From assembly GCA_026120185.1 (NCBI GenBank), contig JANUWF010001942.1, positions 3,286,001-3,350,000 on the forward strand: a stretch of 64,000 nucleotides of DNA, written 5' to 3'. The stretch is from Voacanga thouarsii (lineage: Eukaryota > Streptophyta > Magnoliopsida > Gentianales > Apocynaceae). The notes under the pieces were generated by a model. That model was not told where the DNA came from. It worked only from the letters and a program-made list of their open reading frames with translations, and searched no databases. Position 1 is the stretch's first letter; every line of letters starts with the position of its first letter. Position numbers and translations under genes: made by a program. Positions 48,702 through 61,166 of this stretch are shown here, one piece after another.

Positions 48702-50724
48702 TGAAGGAATTGAACATAGACAGAGCATGCACGGTGGACATAAAAATGGAAGAACAACAATATAAACAGAGTATTGGAGTAGCATGGTGGAATGAAAACA
48801 TACCTCTTGGAGCTTTAAAAACTTGAAGAATATGGTTGAATGGCTTGAAACACAGAAACAGCTTTCTTCTTCATCCATCCATGAACACCAGTGAAGCTTC
48901 CGTCCACTGTCTTCCTTTCTTCCTCCGGTGAAAGTCAATAATGCTAGGCTTTTCAGTTCACAGAATATTCCACAGCCTAATTTTCTGTTGGTGAGCACAT
49001 AATTTTGAATGAAGAAAAATTATCACAGATTTTCACTGGCTATTATTTTAGCTATCTGTTGGCTTTCTTCTGTTATAGCCAAAACCAGTGAAAAACCAAA
49101 AGCTAGGAAAGCTAAACAGCCACGAGAGAGAGAGAAAGCCAAGAGCCTCTAGAAAAAAATATTTTTATTTATTTATTTTTCTTTTATTTTATTTTTCCAC
49201 ACAGAAAACCAAGAGTCATGAAACCAAAAATAATTATTTTGATAAAAATAATATTCCCAGAATTTAATATCCAAATATTATTTACAAAATAAATTTTGAC
49301 TTCACCCTAAACTTTTCTGAACTGTGTCTGGAAAAATCCTATGGTCTAGGCTATTGGGCCAAAATAATATTTATTATTTTTTCTGAACCCGAAAAGCCCA
49401 AAATAATAAACATTAATTATTTTTCTTGGGATTAAATAAATAACCCAATAAATAATTAGTGAACCCAAATGAACCAAAAAATAATTAAAGTTTAATTATT
49501 TATTTCTTGGGATTTAATTAAATAAATAACCCAATAAAAAATTAAGTAATAATTATTTTTTTCTAGTTTAAGTTCTGGTTAATTTTCTAATTATTCAAAC
49601 TGGAACCAGGTCCTGAATAATTAATTAACCAATTAAACAGATAATAAATTTCTCTCCATTTATTTTATTCCAGTCCAATAATAAATTAGACTTCCCGAAT
49701 AAAATAAAACTCCCTCAACTGAGATCATTTTCTCAATCCAAAAATTAATTAGGATTTACGGGCTATTCCGAGGACCAAAAAGACACATTGTCTTGGCTAC
49801 TAAGATGACCAAAATACTCCTACTATATAAATAGATGTATTTTGCATTTTAAATATTTTCTAATATCACCATAAGAAAATATTGACCCTAAGGACAATGC
49901 TGCATTAGCAAAGTCTTCGACCTACAAGTGAAATGACTAAAATACCCCTCTACACATCGCCGTACATTTAGAGAGGAAGAAGTGTACTAACACCTCTCTA
50001 AATGACATCTACCATCCTTAAGCTTCTAGTCCAATGATCCACGACTTCCTGGAGTGTTTTCGCTTTCCAAGGGAGCTACCCTAAAGCAAATATCCAAGTC
50101 ACATTTCCTAAGGCCCTGGATATTTAGATCATTCAGACAACCACAAGGGGCGATATAGTGTAGAAACTATCTTGTACAAGTCTGTCTTAACTAACTAGTC
50201 ACACATACCTAACATGCAAGTATATTGACCATTTGATAGAACCTCAACTATAGCATATCAAAGCATATGCTTCCAGCTTCACCAGACCACCAACTCATAC
50301 TCAAGTCATAGAGTACTAGTCCACGCTGTAGTGGTAGTAGTCTAGGTTTCTACCATATAGTACTTTTTAGAAAATACTACTACAGGTCTTGTTCTACGTA
50401 TTCGAAATACGCCTATGTCATGAAGTGGGTAGATTACTCACTGGCTAAAGGTAAGTCATTCCCCATTTAGAATTTATAACATAATAACCTAAACATAAAA
50501 AGATTCCCATTCTCATCAATCGATTAAGAACAACTGTTTATGTGTTTAAATAACCCATGATCCATACCTTACTGTGAAAGACCTCCATTCGCATGAATCA
50601 CTTATTTAAACACAATGGGTCTGTTCTAAACGAAAATGTACACAAATAAAGAAAATAAATTCTTTTATTAACATATTCGATATTTTCAGCAGAAAACTAG
50701 TCTAAGAGGACACATATTCCAATA
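48702..50724 (-). repeat. Copia C 5' LTR
   Basis: Plus strand TGAAGGAATTG...TTCCAATA. A TATA box CTATATAAATAG lies at about 49824-49835. The outer end has changed from CA to TA; GGGGA follows at 50725. Confidence 0.92.
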
Positions 50725-51889
50725 GGGGATAGTGACAGGGACAGACCGGTAGTTACACGAATTCGATAACAAGCTAGTAGGGTTAACAGGGGTCAAAGTT
50801 CATCCGCCACTGTGTCAGCACCACACGAGGTTTCAAGGGAACTTTCTGCTGGAGAAAGATTGCCTCCATCTCCACCTCCACCGTTTGCACCACCATTACC
50901 ATACACCAGCTATAGCCATGCTTGGGACTAGTACACCGATAGACATGCCTACTGCTCTGGCTATGGTGGCTCAAGCTATGCAAAGTTAGCAATTGCTACA
51001 GCAAAAATAGATAAGGGTTCAGCAAGGGCAGCAGCAGTTGCAACGAGATTAGGAATGCAAATTTCAGAGGAATGACTCGGGAGCTCGATCATCCTATGAG
51101 AGGATCAAGAAGATGGGACTTCCAACATTCAATGGTTTAGGAGGGCCCGAGAGAATGGAGGAGTAGATTAAAGAGCTGGAGCATCATTTTGAGACCATAA
51201 AGGTCCCTAATGGAGTTAAACCGAAGGTAGCTATTCTGTTCTTGATTGGTGAAGCACTGAGATGGTAGAAATGAGTGAAGTCCATTTACTGCTAGGGTGA
51301 GGAACCGTTCACGTGGGGAAAATTCAGGGAAATATTTCTGAAGCAGTACTTCCCAGACACATTTAAGATAGAGAAGAAAAATCAGTTCTTTGAGTTGGTG
51401 CAGACTGAACAGATAAGTGTGACTAATTACGCACTCAAATTTAACTTGTTAGGAAAGTATGTACCGGTAGTCACGCGAGATCCTAGCTCATGTACCAACC
51501 GATTTGTGCATGAGTTGTTGGCTAGAATTCATGGAAGGTTGTCCGCAATCAGACCTAGCACCTGCAAGAAAGCTTATTAGTAGAGTTTGGGCATTGAGGT
51601 AGAGTTCAAGAGATTTGATGCAGATAGGGACAGGAAGAGACCGAGATCAGTATTCAGCTAGGGATAGGGGTCCAAGCTAGTGGTCAGTTAAGAATAGAGT
51701 GTTGGACCGGGTTTTAGTCAGGGTTCGAAATTCAAGCCGGTATCTATGGGTCAGCCTGATGCAAAGATGAGAGATTTTCCCAGTCAGGTCAAGCTGGCTG
51801 CATCAGGGGCACCAACAGTTAGTATAGCGCGGTCTATGGCTTATAATACCAACATACTCTAGAAGGAATGTGCCACATATGGCAAGAGG
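50725..51889 (+). pseudogene. Gypsy B gag, main part
   Basis: It continues the reading frame left at 41314. Contents: Pro-rich linker (about 50860-50910), MGLPTFNGLGGPERMEE (about 51112-51165), then the retrotransposon gag domain with FTWGKFREIFLKQYFPD (about 51309-51360) and FFELVQTEQISVTNYALKF. It ends at the first half of the zinc knuckle (ECATYGKR, about 51865-51889), where a solo LTR is inserted. Many in-frame stops (for example within 51160-51300 and at 51578) show it is dead. Confidence 0.8.
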
Positions 51890-54800
51890 TATAACACTCC
51901 ACTACCTACAAACCCAAATAAGACGGGATGTTGCCCCGTCCAAAGGACCAGGGGTCTTTATAACTAGGTACAAAAGAAAATTTCTAAAAGAAATAATGCG
52001 ATAATCTTATTACAACCAAAGTCAAAACTTATACAAGTCTAAAAATTTAAAACTAACAATCATCTCTCAAAATTAATACAAAGATGAAATAGAATAAATC
52101 TAAACAACTAGCTCTTATTCATCCAACCTACTTTGCAAAAGCGCTCCCCTGAAAACATGATGGAATATCATGTAAAGATTGGCATCTCAGTAAGTCCCAT
52201 GTGTGCGAATGTCATATATAAACATTTCATGCATGTAGGTTTATCAAAACCACAAAATATGTTTGCAAGTTATTTTCATTAATAAATAGCTATTCAAGGC
52301 ATTGCTCAACATATTTAAAGCAGTTCTCAATAAATCATCATCTTGTCATAATCATAAGTTCATTAAGTAGAGAGTAACAATGATTCAACATCACAATATC
52401 AAGGCAATATCATGACCACCATCATGATAGCTCCCAGTGTAACCATGCAACACTAGGCAGTGGGTGATCTACCCACTAGGGTAAGATATTCCTTTTTCTC
52501 TACACAAAATATACATGTTGTCCAATCTGGGTAAATAAAGTATACATGGACCAATATGCTAGCTCGGACCGGCCTGACTAGGTAGTACTGTCGCCTCTCT
52601 AAGTTGAGTTCATTTTCTGGAGGTGGCCTCCTACCAGAAGACTCACTCTAACTCTTCAAGACTAGTACCACTAGCCTACCCCAACTAAGTACTCAACATT
52701 CTCTTTTTAGGGGTAGAATCATTTCTCTTGTTTTCACCAACATTAATTATCTTGTCATTGCAAAACATGATTTTTCACAATAAGTTTTCTTTTAAAACGT
52801 TTAGTAACAAAGAAAAGAAATCATTTTCAGTTTAAAAGTTAAGATTTGACAAACTCCTTTAGAGAATAAAATATTCACGTTCTTAAATCAAGCATCAAAT
52901 CATCATAATCTACCAACGTCTCAACCCACATGTCAATCATCTCATTGACACCATTTAAATATATGCAAAATACTTGCAAACATGTAATATTTTTTAAAAC
53001 AGGTATGTAGAAACTTACTTGGATAATTCAACAGCTAAACCAAAATCAACTGATTGCCCTCACTTCAACTTCTTCCTTATCTAGTATCAACAATTCCAAA
53101 ATCAGAACCTAAACTACACATTACCTAGCCACTATCAATTCATGGCATCCAAACTGATTAACTCATCATATTACATTCATAATTTTCCCTTGTCATGCTA
53201 TTGATCATAAAACATGCAGTCATCCACGTCAAACCACAATATAATAACTCCAATACTCAACCAGCATTAAATCATCATAATACGCCCAATTAACATCAAA
53301 AGATCCTATTTTAGCCAACACAGTACAAATCTCGATTCATCATAACCAGATATAATAATGTCCTATCAAACATGTTTTGGCTAGTCCCCGCACCATCTTA
53401 TTTAACAAACTAATCCATTCATGCTTTCATGCTAGACTCTATAAGCATTCTTAAATCAATACCACAAGGATCAAGTCCATTTAAACTAGAAAAAAAATAG
53501 TCTGCGAATTAGACTCGAGAAGCGGGACAACTCTTTAGTGATCAACCTTGAGTTCAATGGAGAAGAAGACATTTGGCTCTCTTGGTTCTTCTTGTTCGAG
53601 ATTCACCAAGAAAAGGGAGAAAGTTAGTCTTTTCTAGACGTGATTTAGGTGGAAAAAGAAAGAAAGAATGATGAGAGAGATTGATAGAAGGACTGGGGTT
53701 GTTTACCTTAAGTGTTGTTTCTATTTTGGAATGATCTTGGAGTGTGCTAGCCAAAACTTTAAGGGAAGCAGAAAGCTACCTGCTTTCATGAGTAATGGGG
53801 ATTTCGTTGGTTTTATGAAAGAAAAGGTTGGGTTGAGGTATTTGGTTGTTTGGAGGAGTTCTACCTTGCTAAGGACTCTTGATCACAAGAGCAAGGTTGG
53901 ACAGCTTTGGGTCTCCCTAGTTTAGCCAAAATTGGCTAATAGTTTGGAGAGGTTGAAGGCTATGTTTTGATGCTTGAAGTGGCCGAAATTCTGAAGAGAA
54001 AAAAGAGAAGAATAGAGCTGGTTTCAATCCTTGATATGGTGAGATTGAGAGAGGAATGAATGTTTTTGCACACGTTGTGTTTTTTTGCTCAACAACAAGA
54101 GAGTGTTTGAGAACTAATTGGTCTGGAAATTTCATGCATGTGTGTGTATGTAGGGTGGCCAAATTTAGGGAGAAAGATGGGGAGAAAATCTGGTTGATTA
54201 ATTGATTAAAGAGGCCTTGATTGATTAAAACCTCTTAGGTAAGTTTTCCCCTTTATTTAGGGAATTTGAAAGGAAATAAAGGCTCATCAAGGTGGCGGCT
54301 AAGGTTGGTTTTATTCCAGAAAATTCCATTAATAAAAATGGAATGTTGATCCAAGAATTAATGTAGGGAATATCCTAATTTATTTTAGGCAAAAAAAATT
54401 AATTAAGGAATAATTAATTATATTAGGTGATAAAATCTAGGTTCTTGGAATAAAGCTGAAATTTCCTTTCCTTAAATATTAGTTTTCGAAAAAGGCCATG
54501 AATATTGGGAAAATATTTATTTCCTTTAAAGCTTTGGACAAGATCTCTTTATTTCCAAATAAACTCTTTAGAGAAACTAACTTTGGGAAACTTTCCTCCT
54601 TTTGAAAATTGTAGCTATAATATAGTTTCCAAAATAGATGTTCCTATAATTTTCTTTCCATAATAAAATCCTTGAGTAAGATCTTTAGAAAGTTCTAGAT
54701 GATAAAATAATTAAACTTCCTGAAAGTTTGGAATAAAACATAATTAGAGAATGATAGGAATTTAATTTATATTAATTCCTTTTAGGGAAACTCAAAATAA

Positions 54801-55251
54801 TCAACTTCCTACATTTTAGGAATTGGAAACCTAGGGTGGCGGTAACCCTAGAGCATTTGGCCAATGGGGGTGAAAAAAATAAGGAAAAGAGTTTAATGAG
54901 AATTAAGAAAGTCAAGGTTTGCAAGAGTTAGGATTTGAACTCAATTCCACCAAGAAACAAACACCAAGTCTTAACCACTAGACCACAATATCACTTATTT
55001 AAACATTCCTCCAACAAATTCCCTTAACTCCCACTTACTTCATTTCCATTCTAATAATTCCTACTTAATAAAACGAAATCTCAACCCACTCACCCAACAC
55101 ATCTATATCAAAATAAATATATTCATGAAATAGCAAACTTATGGATCACATGAACTCACGAAAATGGTTCAAATTACGAAGTGCACTATAAAATGTTGTG
55201 CTATGCATGACTTTTTCATATAATAAAGGTGGTTTAAAATGGGGTATTACA
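51890..55251 (-). mobile_element. Gypsy solo LTR, 3362 bp (same family as element A)
   Basis: Plus strand TATAACACTCCACTACC...GGGTATTACA, similar along its whole length to 22480-25864 and in the same orientation. Flanks are AGAGG (51885-51889) and GGAGG (55252-55256), a 5-bp TSD with one substitution. It splits the gag zinc knuckle of gypsy B; joining across one TSD copy keeps the frame. The ORFs within (53554-54162) are not genes. Confidence 0.87.
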
Positions 55252-55256
55252 GGAGG

Positions 55257-57682
55257 CATTTGGGAGAATACTGGCGGGCTCTAGGCAGCTGCTTCAGATA
55301 TAGCAAAATAGGTTATAAGATTGGTTAGTGCCCTGAGCCAGTTTCAAAATTGACTCAAGTAGCAGTTAGCGCACAGCAACCGAAGGCAGGGGATCAAAAA
55401 CAGATGACTAATGCTTGAGTCTTTGCTCTTACCCATGAGGAGGCTGAGATGGTTGATGATGTGGTGATAGGTACAATTCTAATTAATTTTGTGCCTACTA
55501 TTGTATTATTTGATTATGGATAATCGCATTCGTTCATATCTCGTAGGTTTGCTAAGGCTTTAAAGTCAGATCCTACTTATTTAGTTGACTCATATAGAGT
55601 AGTTGTACCCAATAAAAAAGTTTTGGTCTCTAATTTGGTTCATAAGGGTTGTCGAGTAGCAATTGGAGATGAGGAGCTTGATGTGAACTTAATCCAAATT
55701 AATATGGTTGATTTCGATATGATTTTGGAAATGGATTGTTTAGTTAATAATCATGCATTGCTAGATTATCGAGAGAAGAAAGTGCAATTTGCCTTACCAG
55801 GCTAAGCCGTATTCTACTTCTAGAGTAAAGGGAGAGAATTGGATAGAAGATCTATGCCTGTTATTTCTATAGTTAGGGCTCGCAAGCACTTATAGAAAGG
55901 ATGTGATGTATACTAAGAATGCGTGGTGGAGACGAGGAAGTAAGAATCGTGGATTGAACATATCCCAGTTGTAAATGAGTTTCAGGATGTGTTTCCAGAA
56001 GATTTGCAGGGGTACCACCTGAGAGAGGAGTCAACTTCGAAATTAGCTTGATTCTAGGAGCTGAACTAATTTTGAAAGCACCATACCATGTAATTAAAAG
56101 TACAACTTCAGGAATTATTGGATAAAAAGTTCATATGTCTTAGTGTGTCACCATGGGGTGCGCCCATCTTGTTTGTGAAGAAGAAGGACAGAAGTATGAG
56201 GATGTACATTAACTACCTAGAGCTGAATAAGACAACGGTGAAGAACAAATACCTACTCCCCAAGATTGATAATCTGTTTGACCAGCTGAAAGAAGCGAAG
56301 CTGTTCTCCAAGATAGATCTATGTTCTGGGTATCATCAGCTACGAATCAAATCGGAGGATATACTGAAAAGTATTTTCAGAACTCGATATGGACATTATG
56401 AGTTCTTAGTCATGCCTTCAGTTTAACCAACGCACCAACAGCATTTATGGAGTTGATGAATTGGGTGTTCAAGGATGAACTGGATCAGTTCGTTGTGGTA
56501 TTAATTGATGATATTTTAGTTTATTCCTCCTCTGAAGAAATGCATCGGGCACATTTAAGGGTGGTACTGCAAAGACTTAGAAAGCAGAAGTTGTATACTA
56601 AATTCAATAAGTATGACTTCTGGCTTAAGAGTGTGGCTATTCTAGGGTATGTGATTTCTGAAAGAGTCTTCGTTGATCCTAGGATGATTGAAGCAACCAT
56701 TGAGTGGCCCAAGCCAACCAACGCGTCAGAAGTTAGAAGCTTCTTGGGGTTGGTTGGATATTACTGGAAGTTCGTAGAGGATTTTTCTAGAATCGCTACA
56801 CTATTGACTCAGTTGACCCAAAAGAGAGTTCAGTTTAAATGGAGTGAAGCTTGCGAGAAGAGTTTTTTGGAATTGAAGAAGTTACTAATGTTAGCACCTG
56901 TGTTAGCATTACCGTCTGAGGCAGGAGGATTTACTATCTATAGTGACGCTTCGAAGAACGATTTGGATTGTGTGCTAATGTAGAATAGAAGAGTGATAGC
57001 GTATACTTCTCACCAGTTGAAACCCTATGAACAAAATTACCCAACTCATGACTTGGAGTTGGTATCTGTGGTGTTTACACTGAAGATCTGGAAACATTAT
57101 CTATATAGAGAGACCTGCGAAGTTTTTATTAATCATGAGGCAACGGTGCTGGTTGAAGTTGCTCAAGAACTATGATTTGAAGATCAGCTACCATCCTGAA
57201 AAGGCCAATGCTCTTAGTAGGAAGAGGTCCAACATTTTACCAACTTTATTTACTGATCAGGATCAACTTATTGCGGAGTTTGAGAGGTTGGAATTGAAAA
57301 TGGTACAACCGACTTCAGGGTGTTTGGCTACCTTGGTGGCACAATCATCATTGGATGAGAGAATTAAGGTGGTTCAACCGAGGGATGAGGAATTAGAAAA
57401 GAAGAGAGACGTCGCTCTTGGAGGCGATTAGCTAGACTTTCAGATTCACCCAGATAGTAGTCTATGCTATAGAGGCATATTGTATGTCCCTAATAATGAA
57501 GCACTGAAAATCGAGGTTCTTAAAGAAGTGCACAACACGAAGTTTTTAGTTCACCCGGGAGGGACCAAGATGTACGGGAATCTCAAGAGGAACTTTTGGT
57601 GGAATGGAATGAAGCCAAGTATGGGTGAGTATGTATCTAAGTACTTGGTGTGTCAGCAAGTTAAGGCCGAACACCAAAGACC
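55257..57682 (+). pseudogene. Gypsy B: zinc knuckle, protease, RT, RNase H, integrase N-terminus
   Basis: The second half of the CCHC knuckle (HLGEYWRALGSCF) comes first. Protease follows (about 55480-55800): VLFDYG then a stop where VLFDSG is expected, and later DFDMILEMDCL. RT (about 56118-56600) has [29 protein letters not shown] and VVLIDDILVYS, so the DD pair is kept. RNase H follows (about 56935-57160) with YSDASKNDLD and INHEA. The HHCC integrase domain is at about 57540-57670, with HPGGTKMYGNLKRNFWW and CQQVKAEHQRP, cut by a solo LTR just after RP. Frameshifts lie near 56100, 56425 and 56983. Lineage Tekay/Del-like by motif. Confidence 0.88.
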
Positions 57683-59687
57683 TGATGGAACGCAGAAACA
57701 GGGGAGCCATGGACGGAAAAAAAAAGCAGAGAGAAAAATAAAACGCGAGCCATAAAGGCCATGCGGAAGCGTGAAGATCATACATTTGCGTTTCTTAACC
57801 CTCCTAGGTTGCGTAGGAATAGATTGAACGGCTGGAATCGCCTCGCTTTGCACACTTGAAGGAGCTTCCGGTTGAACACCCGCTAGCCTTCGACTTCGCC
57901 TTGTTTGCATTAACGCTTAGCTCTCCAGCTCTCGGGATATTCCTCAGCCTAACCTCTAGTTGGTGAACACAATGGGAAAGAGAAACGGTCTCAATTCTCC
58001 TTGGTTCACTCACTATTGTTAGCAAAGAACAAGGAGAAAACGAGAAGAAGAAACGTGAGAGAGCAAGAGAGAGACGTGAGTCCTTGAGCCTAGGGAAAGA
58101 ATTAGATTTTTTTTTCAAATAGTTGTTTTTGAGTTAGCCTAAACTAGGTCTCCCCATATCTGATAAACATATCCCCGAGATTTCAAAACACCCGGATGTT
58201 ATCCTGAGAATCAGTTTGGCCAACCCTAAACTCCTCTTAACCGTATCTGGAAAAACCCTAAGGTCCAAGCTATTGAGTTATTATTTTTCTTAGACCCAAA
58301 AAGCCCAAAATAATAAATATTAATTATTTATTTCCTGGACTTACATAAGTAACCCAATAAATAATTAATGAGCCCAAATGAACCATAATAATTTATCTTT
58401 AATTATTTATTTCTTGGGCCTATATAAATAACCCAATAAATAATTAAACATTAATTATTTCCCCTAGTTTAAGCCCAGGTTAATTTCTTAATTATTCATA
58501 CTGGACCTAGGCCCTGAATAATTAATTAACCAAATAAACTAAATAATTAATTTCTCTCAACTCTTATTTTATTTATTTATTTATTTTATTCCAGTCCAAT
58601 AATAAATTAGACTTCCTGAATAAAATAAAATAAAACAAAATAAAATAAAATCCTCTTCAACTGAAACCAATTCCTCAACCCAAAAATAGATAGGACTTAT
58701 GGGCTATCCCGAGGACCAAAAAGACACATCGCCTTGGCTGCTAAAATGACCAAAATACCTCTGCTATATAAATAGTTGTATTTTACATTTTAAATATTTC
58801 CTAATATCACCATAAGGAAATATTGACCCCAAGGACAATGCTGCATTCGCAAAGTCTCCGACCTACAGGTGAAATGACTAAAATACCCCTCTATACATCG
58901 CCGTACATTTAGAGAGCAAGAAGTGTACTAACACCCCCCTAAATGACATCTACCATCCTTAGGCTTCTAGTCCAATGGTCCACGACTTCCTGGAGTGTTT
59001 CCGCTTTCTAAGGGAGCTACCCTAAAGCAAACATCCAAGTTATGTTTCCCAGGGCCCTGGATAATTTAGACCATTCGGACAACCACAAGGGGCGATATAG
59101 TGTAGAAACTATCTTGTATAAGTCTGTCTTAACTAACTAGTCACACATACCCAACATGCAAGTATATTGGCCCTACGATAGAACCTCAACTATAGCAAAT
59201 CAAAGTATATGCTTCCAGCTTCGCCAGACCACTAACCCATACTCAAGTCGTAGAGTACTAGTCCATGCTGTAGCAGTAGTAGTCTAGGTTTCTACCATAC
59301 AGTACTTTGAGAAACCACTACTGCAGGTCCTGTTCTACGTATTCAAAATACGCTTATGTCATGAAGTGAATGGACTACCCACTGGCTAAAGGTAAGCCAT
59401 TCCCCATTTGGAATTCATAACATAATAACCTAAACATGATGAGGTTCCCAGTCTCATCAATAGGTTAAGAACAAATGTTTATGTGTTAAATAACCCGTGA
59501 TCCATACCTTACTGTGAAACACCACCATTCACATGGATCACTTATTTAAACACAATGGGTCTGTTCCAAACGAAAATCGTGCACAAACAAAAAGTAAATT
59601 CACAAACAATTTCTGAAAATAAATTCTTTCATTAAAATATTCGATTTTACATCAGAAATATAGTCTAAGAGGGCATACAATCCAACA
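57683..59687 (-). mobile_element. Copia solo LTR, 2005 bp (related to copia C)
   Basis: Plus strand TGATGGAACGCAG...AATCCAACA with AGACC on both sides (57678-57682; 59688-59692). From about 58140 on it clearly resembles the copia C LTRs, including CTATATAAATAG (about 58763-58774) and the TTTAGAGAGCAAGAAGTGTA stretch, but the first 450 bp differ. It interrupts the integrase frame of gypsy B. The ORFs at 57653-58118 are LTR sequence. Confidence 0.88.
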
Positions 59688-59692
59688 AGACC

Positions 59693-60611
59693 TGCTGGAT
59701 TACTCAAGCCCTTGGAAATTCCGGTGTGGAAATAGGAGCATATCACTATGGACTTCATTATTAGGTTACCAAAGTCCAAGACGGGAAAAGACACTATCTG
59801 GGTAGTAGTGGATCGTCTAACCAAATTAGCACACTTTATGCCTCTGAAGGTAAGAACTTCTATAGAGGAATTGGTTAGGATGTACATGGATGAGGTTGTC
59901 AAGTTGCACGGGGTACCTGTAAGTATAGTATCAGATAGAGATACCAGGTTTGTGTCCCAGTTTTGAAATAGTTTCAACGAGGCTATAGGAACTCCTATCA
60001 TACTTAGCACTACTTTTCATCATCAAACTGATAAATAATCTGAGAGGACAATTTAGACATTGGAGGATATGCTGCGAGCTTGTGTGTTAGACTTCAAGGG
60101 AAGTTGGGTTGACAATTTGACATTGGTGGAGTTTTCTTACAATAACAGTTACCAACCTAGCATTAGGATGGCACCTTATGAAACTCTTTATGGACGGAAG
60201 TGTAGATCTCCAATCAGCTGGGATGATATAGGTGAAAGGAGCATAACTAGACCAGAGTTAATGTAAATTGCCTCAGAGAAAGTACAAGGTTATCTGGGAA
60301 AGATTGAAAGCTACCCAAGACTTTCAGAAGAGTTGGGCTGATAGCAAATGAAGGCCATTGGAGTTTCAGTATGGTGAAAAAGTGTATTTGAAGGTATCAC
60401 GCACGAAAGGTGTAATGAGATTTGGTAAGAGTGGGAAGCTAAACCCAAGGTATGTGGAGCTGTATGAAATCCTTGAGAAAATAGGTGATTTAGCCTATTA
60501 GTTAGCCTTGCCACTAGCGTTGTCTAGGATACATGGTGTTTTTTATGTGTCTCAATCATGGCAGTATGTGTCTGATCCAAGCCATATTATGGAGATGTCT
60601 ATTAGGTTTTA
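59693..60611 (+). pseudogene. Gypsy B integrase core and C-terminal tail
   Basis: It resumes the integrase frame after the solo LTR: MDFIIRLPKSKTGKD (first catalytic Asp), VSIVSDRDTRFVSQF (second Asp), then after a stop and frame change HHQTDK and SERTI (Glu), followed by SYNNSYQPSIRMAPYE and LYGRKCRSPISW, the typical gypsy integrase end. The C-terminal tail has FYVSQSWQYVSDPSHIMEM (about 60540-60600). Stops at 59964, 60036 and others. It is cut at 60612. Confidence 0.87.
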
Positions 60612-61166
60612 TGATCATGCAATCATATTACAGGCGGAATTAAAATGCTAAACTTCACCCCGGATCACCTTATATGCGATTAATGGACCAAAGAAAAGGA
60701 TGAAAAATTACCTACAGTGGCATCTCTGTAAATAAAATTTTCTTCTCTGTTGAAGGCATGATCCAGCAAAAGGTACTATTCGATTGTAGCCAATCAGCAA
60801 CCAAAGAGAATGACTTCTCTATTTGTTCTGTCAACGTACTACAACCCAAGTATAGGATCGCCTCGAATATAGTCCATATGAGGACTCACTCAAGCGCCAC
60901 CAGAATTCTATGCTAGCAGAATGTATTCTTGGTGGCTAGGGTTCATATAAAGAACAGAAGAATAAGAGAAATTAATTTCAGAGAAAAATGATTTTCTTCA
61001 CAATAATTTTTTTTTTTTTACCCAAAACCACGGCATACATATCACAAAAATAATCCTCCGTGTTTGGTAATTAGAATCCATAAAGAATAAGAATTCTTTA
61101 ATTACCAATTGTAATTGTAATTATTGTTAATTACAATTTGACCAATAAATTATAAATAATTATAAT
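60612..61166 (-). mobile_element. Copia LTR fragment, truncated by gypsy LTR
   Basis: It starts TGATCATGCAATCAT at the point where gypsy B stops. It includes GGTGGCTAGGGTTCATAT and an AATTGTAATTGTAATTATTG stretch that resembles the inner part of the solo LTR at 14503-16143. It is interrupted at 61167 by the next LTR, so the rest probably lies beyond the window. No TSD could be checked. Confidence 0.55.

Larger units (their letters stand above)
41315..50724 (-). mobile_element. Ty1/copia element C, complete but inactive, 9.4 kb
   Basis: Two LTRs of 2024 bp (41315-43338) and 2023 bp (48702-50724), primer-binding site, leader, gag, pol and polypurine tract, all on the minus strand, with GGGGA repeats outside. 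I count about ten mismatches in the first 150 bp of the two LTRs, so the insertion is not recent. It interrupts the gag of gypsy B. Pol has many stops and an internal RNase H deletion. Confidence 0.92.
39460..60611 (+). mobile_element. Ty3/gypsy chromovirus B, split by three later insertions
   Basis: Plus-strand element. Leader/LTR to 41066, tRNA-Met primer-binding site (41072-41082), gag start at 41271, then pieces at 50730-51889, 55257-57682 and 59693-60611 carrying gag, zinc knuckle, protease, RT, RNase H, integrase and the C-terminal tail in the normal order. The cuts are a copia element, a gypsy solo LTR and a copia solo LTR, each with 5-bp direct repeats. Its 3' LTR is not seen; the sequence is cut at 60612 by another LTR fragment. 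The left limit is approximate. Confidence 0.8.

Noticed and set aside
53554..54162. Genes within the 3.36-kb solo LTR
   Set aside because: They lie in LTR sequence and their frames are not kept in the other two LTR copies as far as I can read.
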